This document shows, piece by piece, positions 33,726-44,064 of a DNA stretch of 64,000 nucleotides. The DNA is from Flavobacteriales bacterium. Lineage in GTDB: Bacteria; Bacteroidota; Bacteroidia; Flavobacteriales_F; PHOS-HE28. Numbering within the stretch: the first letter of the stretch is position 1; every line of letters begins with the position of its first letter. Under the pieces are notes generated by a model. The model had not been told where the DNA came from, did not search any database, and saw nothing but the letters and a program-made list of their open reading frames with translations. The position numbers and the translations under genes are program-made. Where the stretch lies: contig JAHBUK010000001.1 of NCBI GenBank assembly GCA_019638115.1, positions 310,001 to 374,000 of the forward strand, in the 5' to 3' direction.

Positions 33726-33733
33726 TACTTTCG
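33726..33733 (+). promoter_or_regulatory. -7-like element (TACTTTCG) of sppA
   Basis: It lies 31 nt before the sppA ATG at 33765, divergent from folK. It differs from TAnnTTTG at one base. Confidence 0.45.
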
Positions 33734-33764
33734 GCCCCGCCTCACTGAAAACCCAGCGCTTCCC

Positions 33765-35555
33765 ATGAGACAGTTCCTCAAGTTCATGTTCGCTTCCATG
33801 CTCGGTACCTTCCTGATCGGTATCGTGCTCTTGTTCCTGTTCATCGGGTCGCTCGCGGCCCTGGGCTCATCCTTCGCAAGCAAAGGCAAACGCACCACGG
33901 TGAAAGCCAACAGCGTACTGCACTTAAGCCTGGACGGGGAGATACAGGACCGCGGGGGCAATGAACCGTTCGACTTTGACCTCGGCCCTTTCCAAGCGCA
34001 GAGCCCCACCGGTCTGAACACGATCCTTGAGTGCTTGGAGAACGCCAAGACCGACGACCATGTGAAGCTGGTGTTCCTGGACCTTGGCAATACACGCACA
34101 GGCTTCGCCACGTTGCGGGAGATCCGCAAAAAGTTGCTCGAATTCAAGGAAGCGAGCGGCAAGCCCATTGTCGCCTTCAGCGATTCCTACACGCAGGCCA
34201 CGTACTACCTGGCCACTGCGGCGGACGAGATCTACCTGCAACCCAAGGGCGACCTTGCCTATACCGGATTGCAAAGCGAGTACATGTTCCTGAAGGGGCT
34301 GTTCGAGAAGCTCGACATCGACATGCAGTTCATCCGCGGAAGCAACAACAAGTTCAAGAGCTTCGGCGAGGTGTATACCGAAGAGCGCATGAGCCCGGCC
34401 AACCGGGAACAGGTGCGACGCATATTGAATGGCCTGTGGGCGGAACACCTGGCCGCCGTTAGCGCCAAAACAGGGCATGATGCGGACCGCTTGAACGCCA
34501 TTGCCGATGGCTTGCTGGTGCGCAACGCCGACAATGCCTTCGAACTGGGCATGGTGGATGGCTTGCTGCAGCGGGACGAGGTGCTGGACATCCTGCGCGA
34601 GCACCTGGCCTTGGAGACCGGCAAGAAGATCCAATATGCAAGCCTGCGTCAATACTCCCGCTCCTTCGACCGGAACAAGGGCCAGCGCGGCAAGGAAAAG
34701 GTGGCGATCATCTATGCGGAAGGCAGCATCATGACCGGCAAGAGCAGCGATGGGAACATCGGTGGCACCTCCTTGTCGGAGACCATCCGCGAAGCACGCG
34801 AGGACAGCAGCATCAAGGCGATCGTGTTGCGCGTCAACTCACCCGGCGGAAGCGGTCTTGCCAGCGACATCATTTGGCGCGAAGTGAAATTGGCGCGCGA
34901 GGTGAAGCCCGTGGTGGTAAGCATGGGCAACGTGGCCGCATCCGGCGGTTACTACATCGCGGCGCCGGCCACCCGCATCTTCGCGGAACCCACCACCATA
35001 ACCGGCTCCATCGGCGTGTTCGGCATCATCCCCAACATGCAGGGCTTCTTCAATAAAAAACTGGGCATCACCTTCGATGGCGAAAAGACCCACCGCTATG
35101 CCGACCTGATGTCCGTGAACCGTCCGCTCAGGGACGACGAACGTCGCATCATCCAGCAGTGGATCGACGAGTTCTACCAAGGGTTCACCGAGCGTGTTGC
35201 CGAGGGCCGCAACATGAGCCTTGCCCAGGTGGATTCCGTTGGGCAGGGCCGCGTATGGACCGGAACGGACGCCTTGGCCATAGGCTTGGTGGATGAGCTT
35301 GGCGGCTTGGAAGATGCGGTGAAAGCCGCAGCGGAAATGGCCGACCTGGATGACTACCGCCGAGTGGAATTGCCACGCCAAACGGACTTTCTGGAGCAGA
35401 TCATGAAAGACCTGAACAGCGAGATGCGGACCTGGGCCGCTGCCCAGTTCCTGGGCGAAGACGCCAAGCTGCTCCTCCAGTTCAAACGGGCACAAGAAGC
35501 TACGCGTGAGACCGGGATCATGGCACGCATGCCCTTCGACCTGATCATTGAATAG
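33765..35555 (+). CDS. sppA: Signal peptide peptidase SppA, long (67K) type
   Basis: 596 residues. An N-terminal membrane anchor ([18 protein letters not shown], about 16-33) precedes two S49 domains, as in the E. coli 67K type. The first domain supplies Lys from [11 protein letters not shown] and the second the nucleophile Ser in [11 protein letters not shown]. Other motifs are [12 protein letters not shown] and [18 protein letters not shown]. It cuts remaining signal peptides in the inner membrane. It is a single gene with its own promoter element and a hairpin terminator. Confidence 0.95.
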   Translation: MRQFLKFMFASMLGTFLIGIVLLFLFIGSLAALGSSFASKGKRTTVKANSVLHLSLDGEIQDRGGNEPFDFDLGPFQAQSPTGLNTILECLENAKTDDHVKLVFLDLGNTRTGFATLREIRKKLLEFKEASGKPIVAFSDSYTQATYYLATAADEIYLQPKGDLAYTGLQSEYMFLKGLFEKLDIDMQFIRGSNNKFKSFGEVYTEERMSPANREQVRRILNGLWAEHLAAVSAKTGHDADRLNAIADGLLVRNADNAFELGMVDGLLQRDEVLDILREHLALETGKKIQYASLRQYSRSFDRNKGQRGKEKVAIIYAEGSIMTGKSSDGNIGGTSLSETIREAREDSSIKAIVLRVNSPGGSGLASDIIWREVKLAREVKPVVVSMGNVAASGGYYIAAPATRIFAEPTTITGSIGVFGIIPNMQGFFNKKLGITFDGEKTHRYADLMSVNRPLRDDERRIIQQWIDEFYQGFTERVAEGRNMSLAQVDSVGQGRVWTGTDALAIGLVDELGGLEDAVKAAAEMADLDDYRRVELPRQTDFLEQIMKDLNSEMRTWAAAQFLGEDAKLLLQFKRAQEATRETGIMARMPFDLIIE

Positions 35556-35658
35556 TTCGGCTTGCCCAAAGCTGGTTCGTGCGTCAGGGCATCCAGCGCT
35601 ACGTTCCGGTGGCCGCTTTCCGCAAAGCCGCCATGGGATCACGCAGGGTATGAAACCA

Positions 35659-35689
35659 CGAAAGGCCCCGGATGAACCGGAGCCTTTCG
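35659..35689 (+). terminator. Hairpin terminator after sppA
   Basis: CGAAAGGCCCCGG pairs with CCGGAGCCTTTCG across ATGAA with one mismatch. The T-run is short, so termination may be weak. Confidence 0.55.
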
Positions 35690-35814
35690 ATCGCCCTAAC
35701 GATCAGTTACACTGACCAAAACCCGAGTGCTGTAACGGCCGCTTCTCGGAGAGGTTACGTTCTTGGCGAAAATTGTCCGGAAAGGCCGGGCAGCCCCGCT
35801 CTGCACGGCGGCGC

Positions 35815-36609
35815 TCAGGCCAGCTCCACGTGGTAGCCGCTGTGGTTGCGCACGTTCAGCACCCGCCCATCCGACCAAATGAGGTATTGGCCCTTGATGC
35901 CTACAAGGCGCCCTTCCACCAGCGGGGTTTTGGCCAGTTGCACACTGGCCACTTTGGGCGGCCACTCCACCACCGGGTACTGCAGGAGCATTGGCATCGC
36001 GTTCGGCAGCAGGTACTGCCGCAGCTCTTCGGAAAGTAAACTCCCCAGCCGCTCCCGCGCCTCCAACAGCAGATCGGTACGGGGCTCCACCGGGCGCAGC
36101 ATGGCGCGCCAATCCGTGCGATCCGCGAAATGCTGTTTCAACGCCACTTCAAGAAGGCCCGCAAGTTGCCGATATGGAACGCGGGCCACTTCCAAGGCAG
36201 CCACTGCACCCTGATCGATCCAACGCACGGGCACTTGGGTCGCACGCGTAACACCCACCTTCAAGCCGCCCGTATAGGAGAGATATACCACATGTTCCGT
36301 GGCGTGGTGCTCTTGCTCCCAAGCAACATTTCGCCCGCCACCCAAGTGCGCTTCACAGAGCTCCGGACGAAGGATGCATTCGGCAGCCTCCGGAGCTGAG
36401 CGCAAACAGGGAAAACAAAAACCCTGACCGTAGAACTTGGGTACCTGCTTGCCACAAGCAATGCACGAGAGCACACCCGTATGACGCAGTCCGAAATGCC
36501 TGCCGATCAAAGCCGACAATTCAACCGGCTCACCGCCCAGCACGGTTTGGTAGCGCACCTCACCATCCACGGTGGCCGTCATCTTCCTAAGTGGTGCACC
36601 GTTATTCAT
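35815..36609 (-). CDS. DUF2797 protein
   Basis: 264 residues from the Met at 36609 (MNNGAPLRKMTATVDG); the frame stays open far upstream, but that part is antisense to the next gene. The family pattern is CIACGKQVPKFYGQGFCFPC (a zinc ribbon, CxxC...CxxC), then YLSYTGGLKVGVTRATQVPV, RWIDQGAVAALEVARVPYRQ and a C-terminal IKGQYLIWSDGRVLNVRNHS. Function is unknown; relatives in actinobacteria and Bacteroidota are uncharacterised. It is divergent from a GH3-type gene, with a 51-bp gap. An upstream TAACTTGC (36635-36642 reversed) may be its promoter. Confidence 0.85.
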   Translation of the reverse strand: MNNGAPLRKMTATVDGEVRYQTVLGGEPVELSALIGRHFGLRHTGVLSCIACGKQVPKFYGQGFCFPCLRSAPEAAECILRPELCEAHLGGGRNVAWEQEHHATEHVVYLSYTGGLKVGVTRATQVPVRWIDQGAVAALEVARVPYRQLAGLLEVALKQHFADRTDWRAMLRPVEPRTDLLLEARERLGSLLSEELRQYLLPNAMPMLLQYPVVEWPPKVASVQLAKTPLVEGRLVGIKGQYLIWSDGRVLNVRNHSGYHVELA

Positions 36610-36660
36610 GGCTGCGCTGCTTACCTTTTGGCCGCAAGTTAGCCGTACCGCTCCGCGCCC

Positions 36661-38172
36661 ATGCCCATCAACGCCCTCTTCTCCTTCCTGATCAAGAAGC
36701 GCCTGCAGCAGATCGAGCTGTTCAAGGAGAACCCGCGGATGGCCCAGTTGGAGGTCTTCCACATGTTGATCCAGGCCGCCAAGTACACGGAATGGGGGCG
36801 CAAGTACGACTATGCCTCCATAACCAGCATGGATGAGTACCGCCAGCGGGTGCCCTTGCAAGGATATGAGGACGTGAAGCCATGGGTGGACCGCTTGCGG
36901 AAGGGAGAGCAGAACCTGATCTGGCCCACCGATGTGCGTTGGTTCGCAAAAAGCAGCGGCACCACAGGTGGTCGCAGCAAGTTCATCCCCGTTAGTCGTG
37001 AAGCCCTGGAGGACTGCCATTACAAAGGTGGCAAGGACCTCATTGCACTGCATTACCAGCAGTTCCCGGATAGCAAGTTGTACCAAGGGATGAGTTTGGT
37101 GGTGGGCGGCAGCAGCACCATCGAGAATTTGCGACCCGACGCCTATTCCGGAGACCTTTCGGCCATCATCATCCGCAACCTGCCCGTGTGGGTTGAGCTT
37201 CGGCGCACCCCTTCCATAGAAACCGCCTTGCTGGACAATTGGGAGGTGAAGATCGAGACCATGGCCCGCGAAGCCATGCGGGAGGATGTGCGCTGCATTG
37301 CCGGAGTACCCAGTTGGACCCTGGTGCTACTGAAGCGCATCCTGGAGCTATCGGGCAAACGGAACATACTGGAGGTATGGCCCAACCTGGAGCTGTTCAT
37401 GCATGGCGGGGTCAGCTTCCGCCCGTACCGCGCACAGTTCGAGGAACTCATCCCCTCTCCCACCATGAACTACCTGGAGAGCTACAATGCCTCGGAAGGC
37501 CATTTCGGAGTGCAGGACAGGCATGGCGCGGACGATATGCTGCTGATGCTCGACTACGGGATCCTCTACGAGTTCATTCCCTTGGCCGATGTGGGCAAGC
37601 CCGATGCACGGAGCCTGCTGTTGCATGAGGTGAGCACGGACCAGCACTATGCCTTGGTGATCAGCACCAACGGCGGCCTGTGGCGCTACATGCCCGGCGA
37701 TACCGTGCGGTTCACGAGCGTGAAGCCACATCGTATACAGGTGAGCGGACGAACGCGGAGTTTCATCAATGCCTTTGGCGAGGAACTCATCGTGGACAAC
37801 GCCGATCGCGGGATAGAGGCCGCTGCACGGGCTACAGGAGCCGTGGTACGCGAATACACCGCCGCGCCACGTTACATGATCGGCAATGCGGCCGGTGGGC
37901 ATGAATGGGCGGTGGAGTTCGAGCGCCTGCCGAACGATCCGGAACGATTCGTGGACGTGCTGGACACCACCATGCGCGAACTCAACTCGGACTACGATGC
38001 CAAACGCCGCGGGGACATGGTGCTCCAACGCCCACTGATGCATGTGATGGAACCTGGCACTTTCCATGCGTGGATGAAGGAGCGTGGCAAACTGGGCGGA
38101 CAGAACAAAGTGCCGCGCCTGTGCAACGAGCGCAACTACCTTGAAGAACTCCTGAAACCCGTTGCCACGTGA
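36661..38172 (+). CDS. GH3-type acyl-acid amido synthetase
   Basis: 503 residues. The ATP-binding P-loop is WFAKSSGTTGGRSKFIPVS (about 98), then MLIQAAKYTEWGRKYDY at the N-terminus, LESYNASEGHFGVQD, and LWRYMPGDTVRFTS and SGRTRSFINAFGEELI in the C-terminal domain. The GH3 family joins amino acids to acyl acids such as jasmonate or indoleacetate in plants; bacterial members have unknown substrates. Its stop overlaps the start of the next gene by 4 bp. The promoter-like TACCTTTTG (36622) lies 31 nt before the start. The family call is firm, the substrate open. Confidence 0.88.
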   Translation: MPINALFSFLIKKRLQQIELFKENPRMAQLEVFHMLIQAAKYTEWGRKYDYASITSMDEYRQRVPLQGYEDVKPWVDRLRKGEQNLIWPTDVRWFAKSSGTTGGRSKFIPVSREALEDCHYKGGKDLIALHYQQFPDSKLYQGMSLVVGGSSTIENLRPDAYSGDLSAIIIRNLPVWVELRRTPSIETALLDNWEVKIETMAREAMREDVRCIAGVPSWTLVLLKRILELSGKRNILEVWPNLELFMHGGVSFRPYRAQFEELIPSPTMNYLESYNASEGHFGVQDRHGADDMLLMLDYGILYEFIPLADVGKPDARSLLLHEVSTDQHYALVISTNGGLWRYMPGDTVRFTSVKPHRIQVSGRTRSFINAFGEELIVDNADRGIEAAARATGAVVREYTAAPRYMIGNAAGGHEWAVEFERLPNDPERFVDVLDTTMRELNSDYDAKRRGDMVLQRPLMHVMEPGTFHAWMKERGKLGGQNKVPRLCNERNYLEELLKPVAT

Positions 38173-38987
38173 CCCTGAAGTTGCTCATCATGCTGCTGCC
38201 GGCATGCATGGCAAGCGCACCGCTCGCCATGCAGAGCAACAGCCCGCGCATAGCCATAGAAGGCAATTACCAGACCTTCACCACGGATGAACTGGGGAAC
38301 ATCTATGCCGTGCAGGGCGATGAAGTGATCGTCTTCGACGTGCGTGGACGATCCTGGTTGCGCAACAGCCTGAAGACCTTCGGCAGGATATCCACGCTGG
38401 ATGCCTACTACTCGCTCAAACCCATGGTCTTCTCGCGCGATATGGGCCAGCTGGCGGTACTGGACAACACGCTGAGCATACAAGGCAGCCTGATCGACCT
38501 AACGCGCAGTGGCATGCCACAGGCCGTGCTCGCCTGCATGAGCGTGCAGAACTGTTTCTGGTTCTTCGATGAGCGCGACCTGGCCTTGATACGCACCGAT
38601 GCACAGTTGCGCTCCCTGGCCAACACCGGTAGGCTCGACCAGCAACTGGGCTTCACACCGAAACCGGCAAACATGCAGGAGTACGACAAGTGGCTGTATG
38701 TGAACGACCCGAGGGAAGGGATACTGGTGTTCGATCTCTTCGGCACCTACGCTCGGACACTCCCCTTGAAAGGGGTGAAGCATTTCCAAGTACGCGACAA
38801 ACTGCTGTACTTTTTGAACGACGACGGATTCCAGGTCTATGACATAATGACCTTCCGCATTCAGCCCTTCCCAACGATCACCCCGGAAATGGAGAATGCC
38901 TTGGACATGCGTGTTGAAAAGGGACGCTTGTACATACACCACAAGGACCGCATCGTGATCCACATGCTGCCGCGCACGCCGCAGTAG
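38169..38987 (+). CDS. Secreted beta-propeller-like protein coupled to GH3
   Basis: 272 residues with a signal peptide (MTLKLLIMLLPACMASAPLA). The rest shows repeats of about 40 residues with D-E-G-N-I-Y-type strands (FTTDELGNIYAVQGDEVIVF, MGQLAVLDNTLSIQGSLIDL, KHFQVRDKLLYFLNDDGFQV). I read it as a small propeller without a named family. It starts at ATGA over the stop of the GH3 gene, so it is co-translated. Function unknown. Confidence 0.75.
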   Translation: MTLKLLIMLLPACMASAPLAMQSNSPRIAIEGNYQTFTTDELGNIYAVQGDEVIVFDVRGRSWLRNSLKTFGRISTLDAYYSLKPMVFSRDMGQLAVLDNTLSIQGSLIDLTRSGMPQAVLACMSVQNCFWFFDERDLALIRTDAQLRSLANTGRLDQQLGFTPKPANMQEYDKWLYVNDPREGILVFDLFGTYARTLPLKGVKHFQVRDKLLYFLNDDGFQVYDIMTFRIQPFPTITPEMENALDMRVEKGRLYIHHKDRIVIHMLPRTPQ

Positions 38988-39064
38988 GCACGATTTATCC
39001 ACAGCCTACACCCGTGGAGGCCGTGGCCGGTATCTTCGTCCTTCCCTTTTCCAAGACACCCATC

Positions 39065-39775
39065 ATGCATATCGCGATCGCCGGCAACATCGGATCCGGA
39101 AAGACCACCCTCACCCAGCTCCTCGCCAAACATTACAAGTGGGAACAGCTGCAGGAAGCGGTGGACAACAACCCCTACCTGTTCGACTTCTACAAGGACA
39201 TGCAGCGTTGGAGCTTCAACCTGCAGATCTTCTTCCTCAACAGCCGCTTCGAACAGCTGCAAGAGATCCGCAACAGTGGCCGCAACGTGGTGCAGGACCG
39301 TACCATCTACGAGGATGCATTCATCTTCGCCCCCAACCTGCACGCCATGGGCCTGATGACCACGCGGGATTTCGAGAACTACTTCCGCTTGTTCCAGAAC
39401 ATGGACCACTCCATCACGCCACCGGACCTGCTGATCTACCTGCAGGCGCCCGTGGACAAGCTGGTGAAGCAGATCAGTGAGCGGGGCCGCGAATACGAGA
39501 ACTCCATCAGCATCGATTACCTGAAGCGCCTCAACGAACGCTACGAGGCCTGGATCCAGACCTACGACAAGGGCAAGCTGCTGATCATCGATGTGGAGGA
39601 CAATGCCTTCCACAACGACCCGGAGGACCTCGGGAAGATCATTCAGCGCATTGATGCTGAGATACACGGCCTATTCCCCACCGAGACGCGCACCGTGAAG
39701 GCGGAAGCACCTGTGAAGACAGCGACCAAGGCAGCAAAGGCCCCGGCCAAGAAGGCCCTTGCCAAAGCACGTTAG
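39065..39775 (+). CDS. Deoxynucleoside kinase (second) with basic tail
   Basis: 236 residues from Met 39065 (MHIAIAGNIGSGKTTLTQLL); the frame is open 51 bp further without homology. It has the P-loop AGNIGSGKTT, VDNNPYLFDFYKDMQRWSFN, VVQDRTIYEDAFIFA (DR-type motif) and LVKQISERGREYENSISIDY (lid). It probably phosphorylates deoxyadenosine or deoxyguanosine. The last 26 residues are Lys/Ala-rich (VKTATKAAKAPAKKALAK), like histone H1 tails; that is unusual for this family. The first kinase (32527) lacks the tail. It ends in a strong bidirectional terminator. Confidence 0.9.
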   Translation: MHIAIAGNIGSGKTTLTQLLAKHYKWEQLQEAVDNNPYLFDFYKDMQRWSFNLQIFFLNSRFEQLQEIRNSGRNVVQDRTIYEDAFIFAPNLHAMGLMTTRDFENYFRLFQNMDHSITPPDLLIYLQAPVDKLVKQISERGREYENSISIDYLKRLNERYEAWIQTYDKGKLLIIDVEDNAFHNDPEDLGKIIQRIDAEIHGLFPTETRTVKAEAPVKTATKAAKAPAKKALAKAR

Positions 39776-39797
39776 CCGAACGCATTGTAACGGAACA

Positions 39798-39829
39798 AGA
39801 AAGGGCGGGGTGATCACCCCGCCCTTTCT
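39798..39829. terminator. Bidirectional terminator between a kinase gene and hppA
   Basis: A 32-bp perfect palindrome (arm AGAAAGGGCGGGGTGA) lies between convergent genes. The arms end in A/T-rich tips (AGAAA/TTTCT), usable in both directions. Confidence 0.85.
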
Positions 39830-39850
39830 CGTTTGACTTATCGCCGCGTT

Positions 39851-42068
39851 TCAGAAAAGGTCCGTTGCGTCGAATGCAGTGACCTGCGCTGTTGCTTCAG
39901 TGGCGGCTTCTGTCGCAGTAGGCTCCAGCACTTCGCCATGCGCTGCGGAATGCCCACTTTCATTGATGTGCGGTGCGATCACCAACGCCACGATCGAGGT
40001 CAGCTTGATGAGGATGTTCATCGAAGGTCCGCTGGTGTCCTTGAAGGGGTCGCCCACGGTGTCACCGGTAACAGCGGCCTTGTGCGGCTCGCTGCCCTTC
40101 TTGAACTCCTTGCCATCGATGATCACGCCTTTCTCGAAGCTCTTCTTGGCGTTGTCCCATGCGCCACCGGCGTTGTTCTGGAACATGCCCATGAGCACAC
40201 CGCTCACGGTGATGCCAGCGAGCAGGCCGCCGAGCGCTTCGGGTCCGGCGAGGAAGCCCACCAACAGGGGAGCGATCAGCGCCAGTGCACCGGGGGCCAC
40301 CATTTCGCGGATGGAGGCCTGCGTGCTGATGGCCACGCACTTCTCATACTCCGGCTTGCCGGTGCCTTCCATGATCCCAGGGATCTCGCGGAATTGGCGG
40401 CGCACCTCGTACACCATATCCATGGCCGCTTTGCCCACGGCGCTGATGGCCAGGCTGCTAAAGAAGAAAGGGATCATGCCACCCACGAACAACATGGCCA
40501 GCACATCGGCCTTGTAGATGTCGATGCCGGTGATGCCCGACATGCCCACGTAGGCTGCGAAGAGCGCCAGTGCGGTGAGTGCTGCGGATGCGATGGCGAA
40601 GCCTTTACCCGTTGCGGCGGTGGTGTTGCCCACAGCGTCCAGGTTGTCGGTGCGCTCGCGTACTTCTTTGGGAAGACCGCTCATTTCAGCGATACCACCG
40701 GCGTTGTCGGCAATGGGGCCGAAAGCGTCGATGGCGAGCTGCATGCCGGTGGTGGCCATCATGCCAGCTGCGGCGATGGCCACACCGTACATACCGGCCA
40801 GCATGAAGGAACCCCAGATGCCAGCAGCCAGGATCAGGATGGGGAGCACGGTGCTCTCCATGCCCATGGCCAGACCGCCGATCACGTTGGTGCCGTGGCC
40901 CGTGCCGCTCTTCTGCACAATGCTGTCCACCGGGCGACGACCCATGCTGGTGTAGTACTCGGTCACCATGCTCATCAAGGTGCCCACCACGAGGCCCAGG
41001 ATGATGGCGTAGAACACGCGCATGCTGGTCATCTCCACTTCGATTCCGTTGCGGACGAACTGCATGGTGTCGGGCATCATCCAGTCCACCACGAAGTAGC
41101 TGCTTACGGCCACCAGTACCATGGAACCCCAGTTGCCGAGGTTCAGCGCGTTCATCACACTGTCGCTATCCTTCTTGATGCGTACGAACAGGGTGCCCAC
41201 AACACTGAAGAGCACGCCGAGACCGCCGATCACCAAGGGGAGCAGGATCGGGGCCATGCCACCGAAGTTGTCAGCGCTTACCACTTCGCGACCCAGTACC
41301 ATGGTCGCGAGCATGGTGGCCACGTAGCTGCCGAAGAGGTCGGCGCCCATACCGGCCACGTCGCCCACGTTGTCGCCCACGTTGTCTGCGATGGTGGCAG
41401 GGTTGCGTGCATCATCCTCGGGGATGCCGGCTTCCACCTTACCCACCAGGTCGGCGCCCACGTCCGCAGCCTTGGTGTAGATGCCACCGCCCACACGGGC
41501 GAAGAGCGCGATCGATTCAGCACCCAGCGAGAAGCCCGCGAGCACTTCCAGGCAGGTCATCATCTGCTGGCCGTTCGCGCCACCATCGGTGACGTACATG
41601 CCGAGGAACACGATGAAGAGGGTGCTGAGACCAACAACAGCGAGGCCAGCAACACCCAGGCCCATCACGGCACCTCCGTTGAAGCTCACCTTGAGGGCTT
41701 GTGCCAGGCTGGTGCGTGCGGCCTGCGTGGTGCGCACGTTGGCCTTGGTGGCGATGCTCATGCCGATCCATCCGGCGAAGGCGCTGAAGAAGGCACCGAT
41801 CAGGAAGGCGATGGCGATCACCCAATCGCTGTTCTCGTGCAGGGTACCGCTCCAAGCGAGCAACGCGGCAGCGATCACGGCGAACACGCCGAGCACTTTC
41901 CACTCGGCCTTCAGGAAGGCGCTGGCACCGCGGGCGATGTAGCCGGCCAGTTCCTGCATGTTGGCATCGCCAGCATCCTGTTTGTTCACCCACATGGCCT
42001 TGGCGATCATTACCACCAGGCCCACCACACCCATAAGGGGGATGTAGTACATCAGTTCACTTCCCATT
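39851..42068 (-). CDS. hppA: Membrane-bound ion-pumping pyrophosphatase
   Basis: 738 residues with about 16 hydrophobic helices from the start [13 protein letters not shown]. The substrate site is [20 protein letters not shown] and [20 protein letters not shown] (acidic motifs that bind Mg-PPi). [15 protein letters not shown] has Ala where K+-independent enzymes have Lys, so it should be K+-dependent. It pumps H+ or Na+ out while splitting PPi. After GADLF the sequence reads GSYVATML, lacking the Glu of Na+ pumps and the nearby Glu of plant pumps; ion choice is open. A promoter element (TATTTTTG) lies 75 nt upstream. The C-terminus has a [10 protein letters not shown] tail. Confidence 0.95.
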
Positions 42069-42143
42069 TTCAATTCGGTTGATCGTTCGTTAACGTCCTG
42101 TTCTTCAGCAGAAAAAGCAACACCCATTGCGTTGCAAGGGCCG

Positions 42144-42151
42144 CAAAAATA
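42144..42151 (-). promoter_or_regulatory. -7 promoter element (TATTTTTG) of hppA
   Basis: Read on the minus strand it is an exact TAnnTTTG match, with 75 nt to the ATG at 42068. It lies between hppA and the membrane protein gene upstream (stop at 42213), so hppA has its own promoter. Confidence 0.55.
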
Positions 42152-42212
42152 GCCGAATGGGTGAAAGTGCGTGTATGGAGGAAGAAAGACGGTCCCCGAT
42201 GGCACATGGACA

Positions 42213-43010
42213 TCATGGCCTGTGCACACCCAGCACGTGGGTGAACCCAAGGTCACCAGTACCGATACGCAGGTCCAGGCTATCTCGACCCACAAGGCCT
42301 TGCATCTCCGTGCCTCGCACTTGGATACGGAAGCGTTCCTCCTTGCTACCGGGCCTGTAGAGGTGCACATAGTTGCTTCCCGTTTTGATGTTGGAGCCCA
42401 TGCTTTGCACCGCATAACGTGCCACCGTGGCGTTCGCTTCCGCACTGCGCCGATCCACCCAAGCAGATCCGAGCACCGTGAGGAACACGATGCCCAGGAA
42501 CAAGCCCAACACAGCACCACCCCGAGATTCGCTGTTCCGTTGGTAGTAGCCGGGTACGGTTCGCTTGATCCACCAGGTGACGAAAGCCGCAAGGGTGCCC
42601 CCCAAGCCTCCAACGAGCAAGAAGAAGCGGCCCTTTTCCACGATGTTCTCCGCAGGACCACTGAGCAGCGTGGTCGCCAACATGGCCAGCGCCAGGACCA
42701 CGTAGGAAAGCACATGCACCATTCGCTCGGTGCTGTCCTGGAACCGAAGCGGGGTCTCATCCTCCGGGCCATGCCGGTACCGGTGCTGCGCAGTGGCCAA
42801 AATGGACATGGCCGTGAGGTTGGCCAGTATGAGCCAGGCACCCACCAGCAGGAAGGGTATGGACCACCACTTGGAAGGCAGAGGCAACAGGTCTATCAGG
42901 GCAAGCACGAACACACCGGCCAGCACCTTCAACCCGAACTTCCAATAGAGTTTACGGAAGCCCCCTTCCATACCTCCGGGAGCTTGTCCGTTCTTGCCTT
43001 CCTCGCTCAT
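42213..43010 (-). CDS. Hypothetical membrane protein
   Basis: 265 residues. Two helices near the N-terminus (about 25-75: VLAGVFVLALIDLLPL, WLILANLTAMSILATA), two near the middle (VLSYVVLALAMLATTLL, GRFFLLVGGLGGTLAAFVTW) and one at about 170 (GGAVLGLFLGIVFLTVLGSA). The last 90 residues are soluble (HLYRPGSKEERFRIQVRGTE). No family is recognised. It is upstream of hppA on the same strand, but a separate promoter lies between them. Confidence 0.7.
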   Translation of the reverse strand: MSEEGKNGQAPGGMEGGFRKLYWKFGLKVLAGVFVLALIDLLPLPSKWWSIPFLLVGAWLILANLTAMSILATAQHRYRHGPEDETPLRFQDSTERMVHVLSYVVLALAMLATTLLSGPAENIVEKGRFFLLVGGLGGTLAAFVTWWIKRTVPGYYQRNSESRGGAVLGLFLGIVFLTVLGSAWVDRRSAEANATVARYAVQSMGSNIKTGSNYVHLYRPGSKEERFRIQVRGTEMQGLVGRDSLDLRIGTGDLGFTHVLGVHRP

Positions 43011-43357
43011 GAGACAATGGGTGTATCGCTACGGAGCACCATTGCGCTTCGCCGGGAACAAATACCCAAGTGCGTGTGAAGTTCCACAAAAGAATGGCGC
43101 CCTGATCCGTGCTCTGGAGGAGCAAGTCCTTTGACCAGTATAGCGCAGCTCGTTGTGTCATATTTGCTGCGAGGTATCCAACTGATCCATAGGTTGGAAA
43201 CTTCGCCTTGTGCTATCTCCTCTGCCCGAGTGCGGACCACTTCCCGGTCGATCATCCCTTTCATCGGGGAGGCACATCGACCAACTGGATAAGTCCCATA
43301 AATATGTCCTGCTTCCATAGTCTACTTTTACAGTGTCTTGCCAGTTCGAATGCATCG

Positions 43358-44035
43358 ATGAAGCAGTTCCTATTCGCATTCAGCACGCTGCTGCTGTCCT
43401 GTTCGTTATCAGCGCAGGTTGCCGACATCCATTTCGGATTTGCCAATGGTGGATTCCAGTTGGGCAAGGGAGTTTACGGACGGTCCGCCACGCGAGTGGA
43501 TGTATCAGATGTTGACGTAGCGCATGTTGGATTGCGCTATGCCGATGCCCTGTCCGAGCGCTCCAGCATGCGCTTCACGCTTGGTGCGCAGCGCTTGCGC
43601 TACCATCGCGAGGCCACTTCCGACCGTGATCGCTCGTTGCTGGACGTTTCTGTCCACTATGCCTACCTGGGGTTTGAGCCGACTTTCCGGCCGATCGGAA
43701 CGGTGCAAGGGCTCGTGCTGTCCTTCCCTGTCAACTTCTCTTTTCGCACTGGAGCGCGAGGAACAGGTTCGTATGAGTCCTTCTACCTGCCGGATACGAG
43801 CTACGTCCTCAACAACGAACCCGTTTCCTTCGGCGGCTTCAACATCGAGTTCCAAGGTGCGATCGCTTACGAGGTGCCTGTTTCCGAACAAATGGGGTTC
43901 AGTGTAGGCGGTTATGCCGCATATGGTCTGTTCGACCAAGCTGGCGGTTCCATTCCGTACAAGGTATACCACATGGGATTCAGGGTGGCCGTGTACCACA
44001 AGCGTGCATTGGCTCGCTTCTTTCCGGAGAAGTGA
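43358..44035 (+). CDS. Outer-membrane beta-barrel-like protein
   Basis: 225 residues from Met 43358 (MKQFLFAFSTLLLSCSLSAQ signal peptide). The rest alternates in strands with aromatic residues (GLRYADALSERSSMRFTLG, SFRTGARGTGSYESFY, GFRVAVYHKRALARF), which suggests a small porin-like barrel (opacity-like). No family is named. It lies between the membrane protein on the other strand and the tail copies of pdhB. Confidence 0.7.
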   Translation: MKQFLFAFSTLLLSCSLSAQVADIHFGFANGGFQLGKGVYGRSATRVDVSDVDVAHVGLRYADALSERSSMRFTLGAQRLRYHREATSDRDRSLLDVSVHYAYLGFEPTFRPIGTVQGLVLSFPVNFSFRTGARGTGSYESFYLPDTSYVLNNEPVSFGGFNIEFQGAIAYEVPVSEQMGFSVGGYAAYGLFDQAGGSIPYKVYHMGFRVAVYHKRALARFFPEK

Positions 44036-44064
44036 GCTGTCGATGTCGACGCTGATAGCCGACC

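Noticed and set aside
36610-37086. Long upstream extension of the DUF2797 protein
   Set aside because: It is antisense to the GH3 gene and contains no DUF2797 residues.
39833-42082. A 749-residue open frame antisense to the pyrophosphatase
   Set aside because: Low-complexity His/Gly-rich translation with no motif; it covers the pump gene exactly.
42069-42841. N-terminal extension of hppA to about 1000 residues
   Set aside because: The extension is out-of-frame reading of the upstream membrane protein gene; family length and the promoter at 42144 support the start at 42068.
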